Positions 9,600 through 17,977 of a stretch of 64,000 bases of DNA are shown here, piece after piece. The translations under genes and the position numbers were made by a program. Under the pieces are notes generated by a model. That model was not told the DNA's origin. It saw nothing but the letters and a program-made list of their open reading frames with translations, and did no database searches. Source of the stretch: Ectopseudomonas composti (GTDB taxonomy: Bacteria; Pseudomonadota; Gammaproteobacteria; Pseudomonadales; Pseudomonadaceae). The DNA is taken from assembly GCF_900115475.1 (NCBI RefSeq), contig NZ_FOWP01000002.1:372001-436000 (forward strand), in the 5' to 3' direction. How positions within the stretch are numbered: position 1 is the stretch's first letter; each line of letters starts with the position of its first letter.

Positions 9600-12500
9600 A
9601 TGTCACTGGCCGAAATCCGCCTGGATGACAAATACCGCCTCGCTACTGGTCACCTTTACCTGACTGGCACTCAGGCGCTCACCCGCCTGCCCATGCTGCA
9701 AAAGCAGCGTGACGCCGCCTTCGGACTCAATACCGCCTGCTTCATCTCCGGCTATCGTGGCTCGCCCCTGGGCGGCCTGGATAAGAGCCTTTGGGATGCG
9801 CGCGAGTACCTGAAAGAAAACCACATCCACTTCCAGCCCGGCGTCAACGAAGAGCTGGGTGCGACGGCGGTATGGGGCAGCCAGCAGGCCAACCTGTTCC
9901 CTGGCGCGCGCTACGACGGCGTGTTCGCCATGTGGTACGGCAAGGGGCCCGGCGTCGACCGCAGTGGTGACGTATTCAAGCATGGCAACTCGGCCGGCGT
10001 TTCCAAGCATGGCGGTGTGCTGGTGCTGGCCGGCGACGACCATGGCTGCAAGTCCTCGACCATCGCCCACCAGAGCGAGCATGCGTTCATCGCTGCGTCG
10101 ATGCCGGTACTCAACCCGGCCAACGTCCAGGAAGTGCTCGACTACGGCATTATCGGCTGGGAGCTGTCGCGCTACAGCGGCTGCTGGGTGGCGCTAAAGA
10201 CCATTGCCGAGAACGTCGACTCTTCGGCTGTGGTGGACGTCGACCCACTGCGTATCCAGATCAAGATTCCCGAGGATTTCCAGCTGCCCGAAGACGGCGT
10301 GCACATCCGTTGGCCCGATCCGCCCCTGGCCCAAGAAAAACGCCTCAACGTCTACAAGATCTACGCCGCGCGCGCCTTCGCCCTGGCCAACAACCTCAAC
10401 CAGGTCAAGCTCGATTCGCCCAACCCGCGTCTGGGCATCATCACCACCGGCAAGTCCTACCTCGATGTGCGTCAGGCTCTGGATGATCTAGGCCTGGACG
10501 AAGCGCTGTGCGCCAAGGTCGGCTTGCGTGTGCTCAAGGTCGGCATGAGCTGGCCTCTGGAGCCGGTGTCGGTGCATGGCTTCGCCGAGGGGCTGGACGA
10601 AATTCTGGTGGTGGAAGAAAAACGCAGCATCATCGAAGACCAGCTCACCGGTCAGCTCTACAACTGGCCGGTGGGCAAGCGCCCGCGCGTGGTCGGCGAG
10701 TTCGACGAGCAGGGTAATTCGCTGTTGCCCAACCTGGCCGAGCTGACCCCAGCGATGATTGCTCGGGTGATCGCCAAGCGCCTCGCGCCGATCTACAGCA
10801 GCCCGACTATCGAGGAGCGGCTGGCCTTCCTCGATGCCAAGGAGAAGGCCCTGGCTGCGCCCAAGCACAAGACTGCGCGCACGCCGCATTTCTGCTCCGG
10901 CTGCCCGCATAACAGCTCGACCAAGGTTCCGGAAGGCAGCCGTGCTCTCGGTGGCATCGGTTGCCACTACATGACTCAATGGATGGATCGCAGCACCGAC
11001 ACCTTCACCCAGATGGGCGGCGAGGGAGCCACCTGGATCGGCCAGGCGCCATTCACCGATACGCCGCACGTGTTCCAGAACCTCGGTGACGGCACCTACT
11101 TCCACTCCGGCCACCTGGCTTTGCGCGCAGCCGTGGCCGCCGGGGTCAACATCACCTACAAGATTCTCTACAACGATGCGGTGGCGATGACCGGCGGCCA
11201 GCCCATCGACGGCGAGCTGCGTATCGACCAACTCAGCCAGCAGGTGCATGCCGAGGGCGTCAAACGTATCGCCTTGGTCAGTGACGAGCCGGACAAGTAT
11301 CCGACCCGCGCCACCTTCGCCCCAGGCGTCACCTTCCATCACCGCCGCGAACTGGACGCCGTGCAGCGCGAGCTGCGCGAGGTCAAGGGCTGTTCGGTGA
11401 TCCTCTACGATCAGACTTGCGCCACCGAAAAGCGTCGTCGGCGTAAGCGCGGCAAGCTGGTCGATCCGGCCAAGCGTGCGTTCATCAACCCGGCGGTATG
11501 CGAGGGCTGCGGTGATTGCAGCGTCAAGTCCAACTGCCTGTCGGTGCTGCCGCTGGAAACCGAGCTGGGACGCAAGCGCGAGATTGACCAGAACGCCTGC
11601 AACAAGGACTTCAGCTGCCTGGAGGGCTTCTGCCCGAGCTTCGTCACCGTGCATGGCGGCAGCCTGCGCAAGCCTGAGGCCGTTGGCCTGGGCGCGCTGT
11701 TCATCGCCTTGCCGGAGCCAAAACAACCGGCCCTGAACCGGCCTTGGAACATCCTCCTGCCGGGTGTTGGCGGCAGCGGCGTGACCACCGTTGGCGCGCT
11801 GTTGGGCATGGCGGCGCATATCGAAGGCAAGGGCTGCACCGTGCTCGACCAGGCAGGCCTTGCGCAGAAATTCGGCCCGGTGATCACCCATATCCGCATC
11901 GCTGCGCGGCAGGGCGATATCTACGCGGTGCGCATCGCCGCCGGGGAAACTGACCTGCTGCTGGGCTGCGACCTGGTGGTGTCGTCCAGTGAGGAGGCGC
12001 TGGCCAAGCTCAACGACAAGATCGCCCATGCGGTGATCAACAGCCATGAAGCGGCCACCGCCGAATTCACCCGCAACCCGGATGCCCAGGTGCCTGGCGC
12101 AGCCATGCGCGAAGCGCTCAGCGAGGCGGTGGGCGAGGGCAAGACCCGATTCGTCGACGCCACGCGCCTGGCCACTCGCCTGCTCGGTGACAGTATCGCC
12201 ACCAACCTGTTCATGCTCGGTTACGCCTATCAGCAGGGCCTGGTGCCGGTATCGGCAGAGGCGCTGAACAAGGCCATCGAGCTCAACGGCGTGTCCGTTC
12301 AACTCAACCAGCAGGCATTCCTCTGGGGGCGTCGCGCCGCGCATGACCTGGCTGCAGTGGAAAAACTCGCCGCGCCCAAGGTCGTCGAAGCGCCGCATTG
12401 CAGCACGCTGGAGGAGATCGTCGCCGACCGTGTGCAGCGCCTGACCGCCTACCAGAACGCCGCGTATGCCGAGCGCTATCGCGAGCTGGTCGAGCGTGTA

Positions 12501-13067
12501 CGCAAGGTCGATACCGACGCTCAGCAGCACCTGAGCAAGGCCGTGGCGCGCTACTACTTCAAGCTGCTGGCCTACAAGGACGAGTATGAAGTGGCGCGGC
12601 TGTACAGCGATGCGACCTTCCGCAAGCAGCTCGAAGCGCAGTTCGAAGGCGACTACCAGCTGCAGTTCCACCTGGCGCCGAGCTGGCTGAGCAAGCCGGA
12701 TGCGGTCACCGGCCAACCCCGCAAGCGCAGCTTCGGCCCCTGGATGCTCAAGGCGTTCGGCGTGCTTGCGCGCTTCAAGTTCCTGCGTGGCAGCGCGCTC
12801 GATCCGTTCGGTCACAGCGCCGAGCGTCGCCTGGAGCGCGAGCTAATCGAGGAATACGAAGCCAACGTGGCCTACCTGCTGGGTGAGCTCAATGCCGGAA
12901 ACTACCGCACGGCAGTGGCGCTGGCCGAAATTCCCGAGCAGGTCCGCGGTTACGGCCACGTCAAGGAAGCGGCGCTGGCCAAGGCGCGCGAACAGGCGAG
13001 CCAGCTCAAGGCACGCCTGACCGTCAGCGAGATCGCCGCGGTACAGCTGTTCGAACCAGCAGCCTGA
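9600..13067 (+). CDS. Indolepyruvate-type ferredoxin oxidoreductase, fused subunits
   Basis: A 1155-aa thiamine-diphosphate enzyme of the indolepyruvate ferredoxin oxidoreductase family. It oxidatively decarboxylates 2-oxoacids from amino acids to acyl-CoA. All subunits lie in one chain: an N-terminal oxidoreductase domain, a TPP-binding domain near residues 435-600 opened by HFCSGCPHNSS, a cysteine-rich iron-sulfur segment near 640-690 (CEGCGDCSVKSNC, then CNKDFSCLEGFCP), a gamma domain from about 715, and a C-terminal extension. AAGGAG lies before the ATG. It is followed by leucine dehydrogenase, which would feed it 2-oxoacids. Confidence 0.93.
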   Translation: MSLAEIRLDDKYRLATGHLYLTGTQALTRLPMLQKQRDAAFGLNTACFISGYRGSPLGGLDKSLWDAREYLKENHIHFQPGVNEELGATAVWGSQQANLFPGARYDGVFAMWYGKGPGVDRSGDVFKHGNSAGVSKHGGVLVLAGDDHGCKSSTIAHQSEHAFIAASMPVLNPANVQEVLDYGIIGWELSRYSGCWVALKTIAENVDSSAVVDVDPLRIQIKIPEDFQLPEDGVHIRWPDPPLAQEKRLNVYKIYAARAFALANNLNQVKLDSPNPRLGIITTGKSYLDVRQALDDLGLDEALCAKVGLRVLKVGMSWPLEPVSVHGFAEGLDEILVVEEKRSIIEDQLTGQLYNWPVGKRPRVVGEFDEQGNSLLPNLAELTPAMIARVIAKRLAPIYSSPTIEERLAFLDAKEKALAAPKHKTARTPHFCSGCPHNSSTKVPEGSRALGGIGCHYMTQWMDRSTDTFTQMGGEGATWIGQAPFTDTPHVFQNLGDGTYFHSGHLALRAAVAAGVNITYKILYNDAVAMTGGQPIDGELRIDQLSQQVHAEGVKRIALVSDEPDKYPTRATFAPGVTFHHRRELDAVQRELREVKGCSVILYDQTCATEKRRRRKRGKLVDPAKRAFINPAVCEGCGDCSVKSNCLSVLPLETELGRKREIDQNACNKDFSCLEGFCPSFVTVHGGSLRKPEAVGLGALFIALPEPKQPALNRPWNILLPGVGGSGVTTVGALLGMAAHIEGKGCTVLDQAGLAQKFGPVITHIRIAARQGDIYAVRIAAGETDLLLGCDLVVSSSEEALAKLNDKIAHAVINSHEAATAEFTRNPDAQVPGAAMREALSEAVGEGKTRFVDATRLATRLLGDSIATNLFMLGYAYQQGLVPVSAEALNKAIELNGVSVQLNQQAFLWGRRAAHDLAAVEKLAAPKVVEAPHCSTLEEIVADRVQRLTAYQNAAYAERYRELVERVRKVDTDAQQHLSKAVARYYFKLLAYKDEYEVARLYSDATFRKQLEAQFEGDYQLQFHLAPSWLSKPDAVTGQPRKRSFGPWMLKAFGVLARFKFLRGSALDPFGHSAERRLERELIEEYEANVAYLLGELNAGNYRTAVALAEIPEQVRGYGHVKEAALAKAREQASQLKARLTVSEIAAVQLFEPAA

Positions 13068-13090
13068 CCGCTCACTCATCCCCTTTGCCA

Positions 13091-13114
13091 CCCTCTCCCA
13101 TACGGGGGAGGGGC
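13091..13114. terminator. Imperfect hairpin between oxidoreductase and dehydrogenase genes
   Basis: CCCTCTCCC, four bases, then GGGGGAGGG form an imperfect GC-rich hairpin in the 72-bp gap. It is followed by GGCTTTTTAC. It may attenuate rather than stop transcription, since the two flanking genes are likely functionally linked. Confidence 0.4.
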
Positions 13115-13139
13115 GGCTTTTTACATCCGAGGTAACCCG

Positions 13140-14252
13140 ATGTCCGTCTTCAATCACGTCGACTTCGATCAGCACGAACAAGTGGTCTACGGCCACGACA
13201 AGGCCAGCGGTCTGAAAGCCATCATCGCCATTCACGACAGCACCCTCGGCCCTGCATTGGGCGGCTGCCGCATGTGGAACTACGCCACGGACGAGGAGGC
13301 ACTGCGCGACGTGCTGCGCCTGTCGCGCGGCATGACCTACAAATCGGCGCTGGCGCGTTTGCCGCTCGGTGGCGGCAAGGCGGTGATCATCGGCGACCCG
13401 CACACCGGCAAGAGCGAGGCGCTGTTCCAGGCCATGGGTGATTTCGTCGACAGCCTGGGCGGGCGCTATGTCACCGCGGCGGATTCAGGCACTGGTGTGG
13501 CCGAGATGCGCATCATGGCCGAGCGCACTCGCCACGTGGCGGGCGCAGGGCAGCGTGAAGCTTTTGGTGGTGGCAGCCGTGACGGTGATCCGTCACCCTC
13601 GACCGCCTATGGGGTATTTATCGGCATTCAGGCGGCCGTGGCGCATCGCCTTGGCCGCCAGGATCTCAAGGGCGTGCGTGTGGCCATCCAGGGCGTCGGC
13701 CAGGTCGGCTTCGGCCTGGCCAAGTTGCTCAAGGAGGCCGGTGCGCAGTTGTGGGTGACGGATATATTCGAAGCCAACGTGCAGCGCGCAGTGGGCCAGT
13801 TGGGCGCTACTGCGGTCGGCCAGCACGACATCTACCGCCTCGACGTGGACGTGTTCGCGCCGTGTGCACTGGGCGCCATCATCAACCTGCAGACGCTGGA
13901 AGCCCTGCGCGCGCCGATCATCGCTGGTGCGGCCAACAACCAGTTGGCCGACGCCAGCCTCGCCGAGCTGCTGCGCCGCCGCGAATGCCTGTACGCGCCG
14001 GATTACGCGATCAATGCCGGCGGCATCATCGATGTCTGCTACGAGCGCACCGGTGGCAGCGCCGCCGAACTCAAGGCGCATATCGAAGGCCTCGGCCCGA
14101 CCCTGACGGAAATCTTCCAGCGCGCTGAGCGCGAGGGTGAGACCACCACCGCGATTGCCGATCGTATGGCACTGGAGCGCTTGCGTGGCGGCCTGCAACC
14201 GGTGCGCGCTGCAACGACCACCAAGGTGGTTTCCCAGGGTTGGCAGCGTTAG
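13140..14252 (+). CDS. Leucine/branched-chain amino acid dehydrogenase
   Basis: A 370-aa NAD-dependent dehydrogenase that oxidatively deaminates leucine, valine or isoleucine to 2-oxoacids. Catalytic residues occur at the positions known for leucine dehydrogenases: Lys68 in MTYKSA, Lys80 in LPLGGGKAV, and Asp115 in TAADSGTG. The nucleotide fold motif GVGQVG is at 185-190. Valine or phenylalanine could be the main substrate instead. It follows the ferredoxin oxidoreductase in the same direction and supports an amino-acid degradation operon. Confidence 0.92.
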   Translation: MSVFNHVDFDQHEQVVYGHDKASGLKAIIAIHDSTLGPALGGCRMWNYATDEEALRDVLRLSRGMTYKSALARLPLGGGKAVIIGDPHTGKSEALFQAMGDFVDSLGGRYVTAADSGTGVAEMRIMAERTRHVAGAGQREAFGGGSRDGDPSPSTAYGVFIGIQAAVAHRLGRQDLKGVRVAIQGVGQVGFGLAKLLKEAGAQLWVTDIFEANVQRAVGQLGATAVGQHDIYRLDVDVFAPCALGAIINLQTLEALRAPIIAGAANNQLADASLAELLRRRECLYAPDYAINAGGIIDVCYERTGGSAAELKAHIEGLGPTLTEIFQRAEREGETTTAIADRMALERLRGGLQPVRAATTTKVVSQGWQR

Positions 14253-14270
14253 GAAGTGAGCGGTGGCGGC

Positions 14271-14299
14271 ATGACAAATGTGCGCGCCGCCGCTAAGAT
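14271..14299 (+). promoter_or_regulatory. Sigma-70 promoter of tRNA-Arg
   Basis: ATGACA at 14271-14276, a 17-bp spacer and TAAGAT at 14294-14299 make a good sigma-70 promoter. A GC-rich stretch follows the -10 box, as in stringently controlled stable-RNA promoters. The mature tRNA starts 29 bp downstream of the -10. Confidence 0.7.
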
Positions 14300-14327
14300 G
14301 CGGCCCGGTCGTAGCCAATACGGCCGT

Positions 14328-14402
14328 GTCCCCTTAGTTCAACGGATAGAATAAGCCCCTCCTAAGGGCTAGATGCTGGTTCGATTCCAGCAGGGGACGC
14401 CA
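14328..14402 (+). tRNA. tRNA-Arg (anticodon CCT)
   Basis: The 75 bases fold as a full cloverleaf. The acceptor pairs GTCCCCT with AGGGGAC, followed by G and an encoded CCA. The D stem is GTTC/GAAT. The anticodon stem AGCCC/GGGCT encloses CTCCTAA with anticodon CCT, which reads AGG. The T arm is GCTGG-TTCGATT-CCAGC. A promoter and a terminator flank it. It borders the siderophore region. Confidence 0.96.
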
Positions 14403-14411
14403 TCGACTTAG

Positions 14412-14450
14412 CAACGAAAAAGCCGGCTACTGCAGCCGGCTTTTTCGTTG
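14412..14450 (+). terminator. Rho-independent terminator of tRNA-Arg
   Basis: Two perfect 17-base arms (14412-14428 and 14434-14450) share the core AAAAAGCCGGCT/AGCCGGCTTTTT around a five-base loop. The run of T on both strands means it could also stop transcripts of the convergent ABC transporter gene at 14489. Confidence 0.9.
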
Positions 14451-14488
14451 ATGGCCTCCTGTCTGGTAGCCAGATGCGCAGGGCTGGT

Positions 14489-16186
14489 TCAGGCGTATTC
14501 CAATTCCTGGTCCAAGCGTTGTACGGGCAGCAGATCCAGGGTGCGGGTATGCAACGCTTCCAGCGAGGCGCGATGGCCGACGCTGATGATGATGGCGTCC
14601 GGTAAGGCATGGCGCAGTTGCGTGTAGCAGCGCCTTTCGCTTTCTTCATCCAGTGCCGAGCTGCTTTCATCAAGGAACAGCACCTGCGGGCGCAATAGCA
14701 GGGCGCGCACGAAGGCGCAGCGCTGTTGTTCACCGATGCTCAGGGTCTGCGACCAGTCGAGTTCGCTATCCAGGCGTGCACTCAGGTGGTCGAGGCCGCA
14801 CTGGTGCATCGCCTCCAGCAGGCGGGGATCGTCCTGCGGATGCGTCGCCGAGGGATACCAGAGCATGTCGCGCAGGGTGCCGAGCGGCAGGTAGGGCTTC
14901 TGTGCCAGGGTAAGGGTGCTGCCCAGATCGTAGCGTGCCACGCCGCTGGCATGGTTCCAGATGCCGGTCAGCGCTCGTATCAGTGTGGACTTGCCGAAGC
15001 CGGACGGGGCCCTGATCAGCAGGCTTTCACCGGGCTGCAGGCGCAGTTCGACATCGGTGAGCAGCGTCTGGCCATCCGGCAGCCAGAGCGAAAGACCTGT
15101 GGCTTCGAACCCTTCAGCATTGTGCTCGAGGCAGACGCCCCCCCCATCGCTGACCTGGTCCAGGCGTCGCTGGAAACCGATCAGGCGATCGACCACCGCT
15201 TTCCACTCGGCCACCTCGGGGAACACCTTGACCAGATAGGCCATGGCCTCGTGCACCTCGCCAAATGCCGCGCTGAGCTGCGTCAGGCGGCCGAGAGGGA
15301 AGGCGCCAGCGAAGAATTGCGGGGCCATGATGAACATGGGAATGATCATGGCGCTGCGCATGTAGAAGGTGGAGTAGCCGAGCACGATCTTCTGCTGCTT
15401 CACCAAGGCCCAGAAGTTCTCCAGCGCGGCGCCCAGGCGTTGGCTGAAACGGGCATGCTCTTCGCTCTCACCCCGGTACTGGGCCACGGCCTCGGCGTTT
15501 TCGCGCAGGCGCATCATGGCGAAGCGGAAGTCCGCTTCACGGCGCTGCTGAATGAAGTTCAGGCGCGGCAATGTGCGCCCCAACCAGAAGGCGCCGCCGG
15601 TGCCGAGGATGGAGTAGAGCAGGGCGGCCCACACCAAGAGGCCGGGGATCACCAGCTCCTCGCCGGCGAAGGGAATCTTCACCAGGCTTGAAGCCTGCCA
15701 GAGGATATGCAGGAAGGAGAACAGCGAGACCAGAGCGGTCATCAGGCCCAGGCTGAGCTTCAGCGACAGGCTGATGAGCAGGTTGATGTCATCGGCGATG
15801 CGCTGGTCGGGGTTGTCCGTCTCTGGCACGCCGAGCTGCAGCTTGAGGTAGCGATGGCGTTGCAGCCATAGCTGCAGGGTGTTCTCGGTGGCCCAGCGGC
15901 GCCAGCGCAGAGTGAGTTTCTGCTGGAAGTGGAAGGCGGCCACGGTGAACGTGGCCAGGCCCAGTTGCAGGAAGAGGAACTGCACTCCGCCGATCAGGAA
16001 GGCATCGTAGTCGAGCGCCTGCAGGGCGTTGTAGAAGTGCAGGTTCCAGAAGTTGTACAGCAGGTTGACCCCGACCAGACACAGGTTCATCAGGATCGTG
16101 CCGAACAGCAGTAGGAAGGCGGGGCGTTTTTCGGCAGACGACCAGAACGGCCGGGCGAGCAACCAGAAATCACGTAATGTCTGCAT
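14489..16186 (-). CDS. ABC transporter, fused permease/ATPase (YddA/SbmA-type)
   Basis: A 565-aa half-transporter: an N-terminal membrane domain of the SbmA/BacA-YddA type with about six helices, then an ATPase. The ATPase carries Walker A APSGFGKST, signature LSIGEQQR and Walker B VLFLDESSSALDE. It is divergent from a FhuF-type reductase gene across a Fur-like site, so iron-controlled expression is likely. Family members move peptides or peptide-like compounds; here it may move the siderophore or its ferric form across the inner membrane. The direction of transport is not shown by sequence. Confidence 0.85.
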   Translation of the reverse strand: MQTLRDFWLLARPFWSSAEKRPAFLLLFGTILMNLCLVGVNLLYNFWNLHFYNALQALDYDAFLIGGVQFLFLQLGLATFTVAAFHFQQKLTLRWRRWATENTLQLWLQRHRYLKLQLGVPETDNPDQRIADDINLLISLSLKLSLGLMTALVSLFSFLHILWQASSLVKIPFAGEELVIPGLLVWAALLYSILGTGGAFWLGRTLPRLNFIQQRREADFRFAMMRLRENAEAVAQYRGESEEHARFSQRLGAALENFWALVKQQKIVLGYSTFYMRSAMIIPMFIMAPQFFAGAFPLGRLTQLSAAFGEVHEAMAYLVKVFPEVAEWKAVVDRLIGFQRRLDQVSDGGGVCLEHNAEGFEATGLSLWLPDGQTLLTDVELRLQPGESLLIRAPSGFGKSTLIRALTGIWNHASGVARYDLGSTLTLAQKPYLPLGTLRDMLWYPSATHPQDDPRLLEAMHQCGLDHLSARLDSELDWSQTLSIGEQQRCAFVRALLLRPQVLFLDESSSALDEESERRCYTQLRHALPDAIIISVGHRASLEALHTRTLDLLPVQRLDQELEYA

Positions 16187-16248
16187 GTGGCCTCAAGTTG
16201 CCCAGCATAAAACGCGTTGAGTTTATAGAGGGGCAGCTTTACCATCAA

Positions 16249-16263
16249 CGCTAATCGTTCTCA
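16249..16263. promoter_or_regulatory. Fur-box-like site between ABC transporter and FhuF-type gene
   Basis: CGCTAATCGTTCTCA matches 10 of 14 positions of the 7-1-7 Fur box TGATAAT-N-ATTATCA. Its left part CGCTAATCGTT recurs exactly in the Fur-like site before fhuC (61495-61509). It lies 62 bp before the ABC start and 50 bp before the reductase, so one site could serve both. Confidence 0.55.
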
Positions 16264-16313
16264 TCATTTTTGACCCACTGTGGCGGAGGCCAGCCATCGA
16301 ACTACCGGACTGG

Positions 16314-17075
16314 TTGTGCCAAGCATGGCCACCCATCCAGCGTGTGATACAGGTCGAACGCCAGGGGCTGGCGTCGGTGGCGCTGCCTGAGTTGGCAGAG
16401 ATAAGCGTGTTGTATCCCATGCTCGAACGCTTCGCCGAGCTCTATCCCGGTATCAAGCGCCCTCCAGTCGCCTCTCAATGGTCGATGAACTACCTCAGTG
16501 TCATGTTGCCGGCCATGCTGGCGGCCGTGTTGACGCGCGAGCGAGGTATCGCCTTCTGGGAGCAGGAGGTCGCGTTGTTGCATGACGCTGGTCAGCCGCG
16601 AGCGCTGTGGCTGCCGACGCTACCGGCTTCGCTTGCTGCCCAGCAGCGAGATGATTACTGGGCGCGCCTGCTGCATGAACACCTGGAACCGCTGTTCGCT
16701 GGCATTGCAGCTTGGGGGGGATTGGCGCCGAAGGTACTTTGGGGCAACTTTGCCGCCATCTGGGATGGCGCCTTCGCTCGCCTTGACACCAACCTGGAAC
16801 GTGAAGGCTTCGCCGAGGCTCATCGCTGGCTGGAGCGGGCCGTGGTCGCTGACGGGCGGATCAAACCGAGAAGCCTGCAGTGGATGGTGGATTCGCCGGC
16901 GCCAGAGGTATGCGCACGCATTCCCCTGCGTCGTCATTGCTGCCTGCATTACCAGTTGCATGCCCCAGTGGTCGACAAGCCACAGGTGCTGTGCGAGTCC
17001 TGCCCGAAGTTGCATCGCTTGCCGCAGGCGGAGCAGGCGAACTATCTGCGCTACATCTACGGCGCAGAGGGCTAG
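16314..17075 (+). CDS. FhuF-type ferric-siderophore reductase, copy 1
   Basis: A protein of about 253 aa that ends with the FhuF-type [2Fe-2S] cysteine pattern: CC, a gap, then CxxC (CCLHYQLHAP ... CESCPKL). In E. coli FhuF the gap is 10 residues; here it is 16. It probably reduces ferric siderophore in the cytoplasm. No ATG fits. The reading used starts at TTG 16314, but GGAGG at 16285-16289 points to a start nearer 16296, where only ATC is in frame. The start is therefore unresolved. Confidence 0.75.
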   Translation: MCQAWPPIQRVIQVERQGLASVALPELAEISVLYPMLERFAELYPGIKRPPVASQWSMNYLSVMLPAMLAAVLTRERGIAFWEQEVALLHDAGQPRALWLPTLPASLAAQQRDDYWARLLHEHLEPLFAGIAAWGGLAPKVLWGNFAAIWDGAFARLDTNLEREGFAEAHRWLERAVVADGRIKPRSLQWMVDSPAPEVCARIPLRRHCCLHYQLHAPVVDKPQVLCESCPKLHRLPQAEQANYLRYIYGAEG

Positions 17076-17105
17076 TTCGCTCGCGTTATCCAGGCGCTTA
17101 GCCCG

Positions 17106-17127
17106 AGGCAATCCGGGCGGATTGCCT
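17106..17127. terminator. Hairpin between convergent FhuF-type and thioesterase genes
   Basis: AGGCAATCC, loop GGGC and GGATTGCCT form a perfect 9-bp stem in the 125-bp gap between two genes that read towards each other. There is no T run, so it may be a bidirectional terminator or merely a stabilising hairpin. Confidence 0.5.
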
Positions 17128-17200
17128 AGCGGAAGGCAATTTCCCTGATTTCATTCGGACTACTGCGCCATCTCGGCGACGCCTCGATTTGCCGATGTCA

Positions 17201-17974
17201 TTACAGCGCCTCGTCCAGCTTCCGCTTCACCAATTCCAACACCTGTTCTGGCTGCTCGAAGACGAAGAAATGGCCGCCCTCGAAGCGATGCAGTGCGCAG
17301 CCTGCACGGTTTTCCGCCTGCCAGTCGTGCAGCGTTTCTTGGCCTACATGGGCGTCGTCTTGTCCGGCCAGCACGCTCATTGGTACGTCCAGGCGCGGGC
17401 GCGGCTGGTAGCGATAATGGCGCAGCAGGGCGAAGTCGGCGCGAATGGCCGGTAGCAGCAGGGCCATCAGTTCCTGGTTCGCCAGCACCTCGGGAGGTGT
17501 GCCGGCGTAGCCGCGCAGTTTGATCAGCAGTTCACCATCGCTCAGCAGATCGTAGCGCGGCGCACCAACGCGGTGACGCGGTGCGCCGCTGGCCGAGACG
17601 AATAGATGGCGTGGCGGCGCCAGTCCACGCCTGACGCAGTGATGCGCCAGTTCGAAGGCGACCAGAGCGCCGAGGCTGTGGCCGAAGAAGGCGTAGGGGA
17701 GGTCGTCATACCCGGCGATGACCTCGCCCAGGCGTTCGATCAGTGTGGCGAAGTCATGCACGGGCGGCTCGCCGAAGCGCGCGCCACGTCCTGGTAACTG
17801 GATGGCACAGAGCTGGACGTGCGGCGCCAGTTGCGTAAACCAGGGCATGAAACTGCCGGCACTGCCGCCGGCGAACGGGAAGCAGAACAGGCGTAGGCGA
17901 GCAGCGGGCAGCGGGCGGGTGTGGATCCACGGCGAGAGTGAGGCGGGCTGGCTGGATAACACTTCGGAATGCAT
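17201..17974 (-). CDS. Type II thioesterase, copy 1
   Basis: A 257-aa stand-alone thioesterase of the GrsT type, which clears wrongly loaded or stalled carrier domains of NRPSs. The nucleophile motif FGHSLGAL contains Ser100, the typical LPGRG lies at 60-64, and the catalytic His lies in GGHFF near 235. Its start is 3 bp after the stop of the PvdE-type exporter, so the two are translationally linked. It is one of two such enzymes here, the other being at 23438. Confidence 0.9.
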   Translation of the reverse strand: MHSEVLSSQPASLSPWIHTRPLPAARLRLFCFPFAGGSAGSFMPWFTQLAPHVQLCAIQLPGRGARFGEPPVHDFATLIERLGEVIAGYDDLPYAFFGHSLGALVAFELAHHCVRRGLAPPRHLFVSASGAPRHRVGAPRYDLLSDGELLIKLRGYAGTPPEVLANQELMALLLPAIRADFALLRHYRYQPRPRLDVPMSVLAGQDDAHVGQETLHDWQAENRAGCALHRFEGGHFFVFEQPEQVLELVKRKLDEAL

Positions 17975-17977
17975 GGC

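Noticed and set aside
10488..12815. A 775-codon minus-strand frame opposite the ferredoxin oxidoreductase gene
   Set aside because: It is antisense to a well-supported gene and shows only GC-driven low-complexity sequence.
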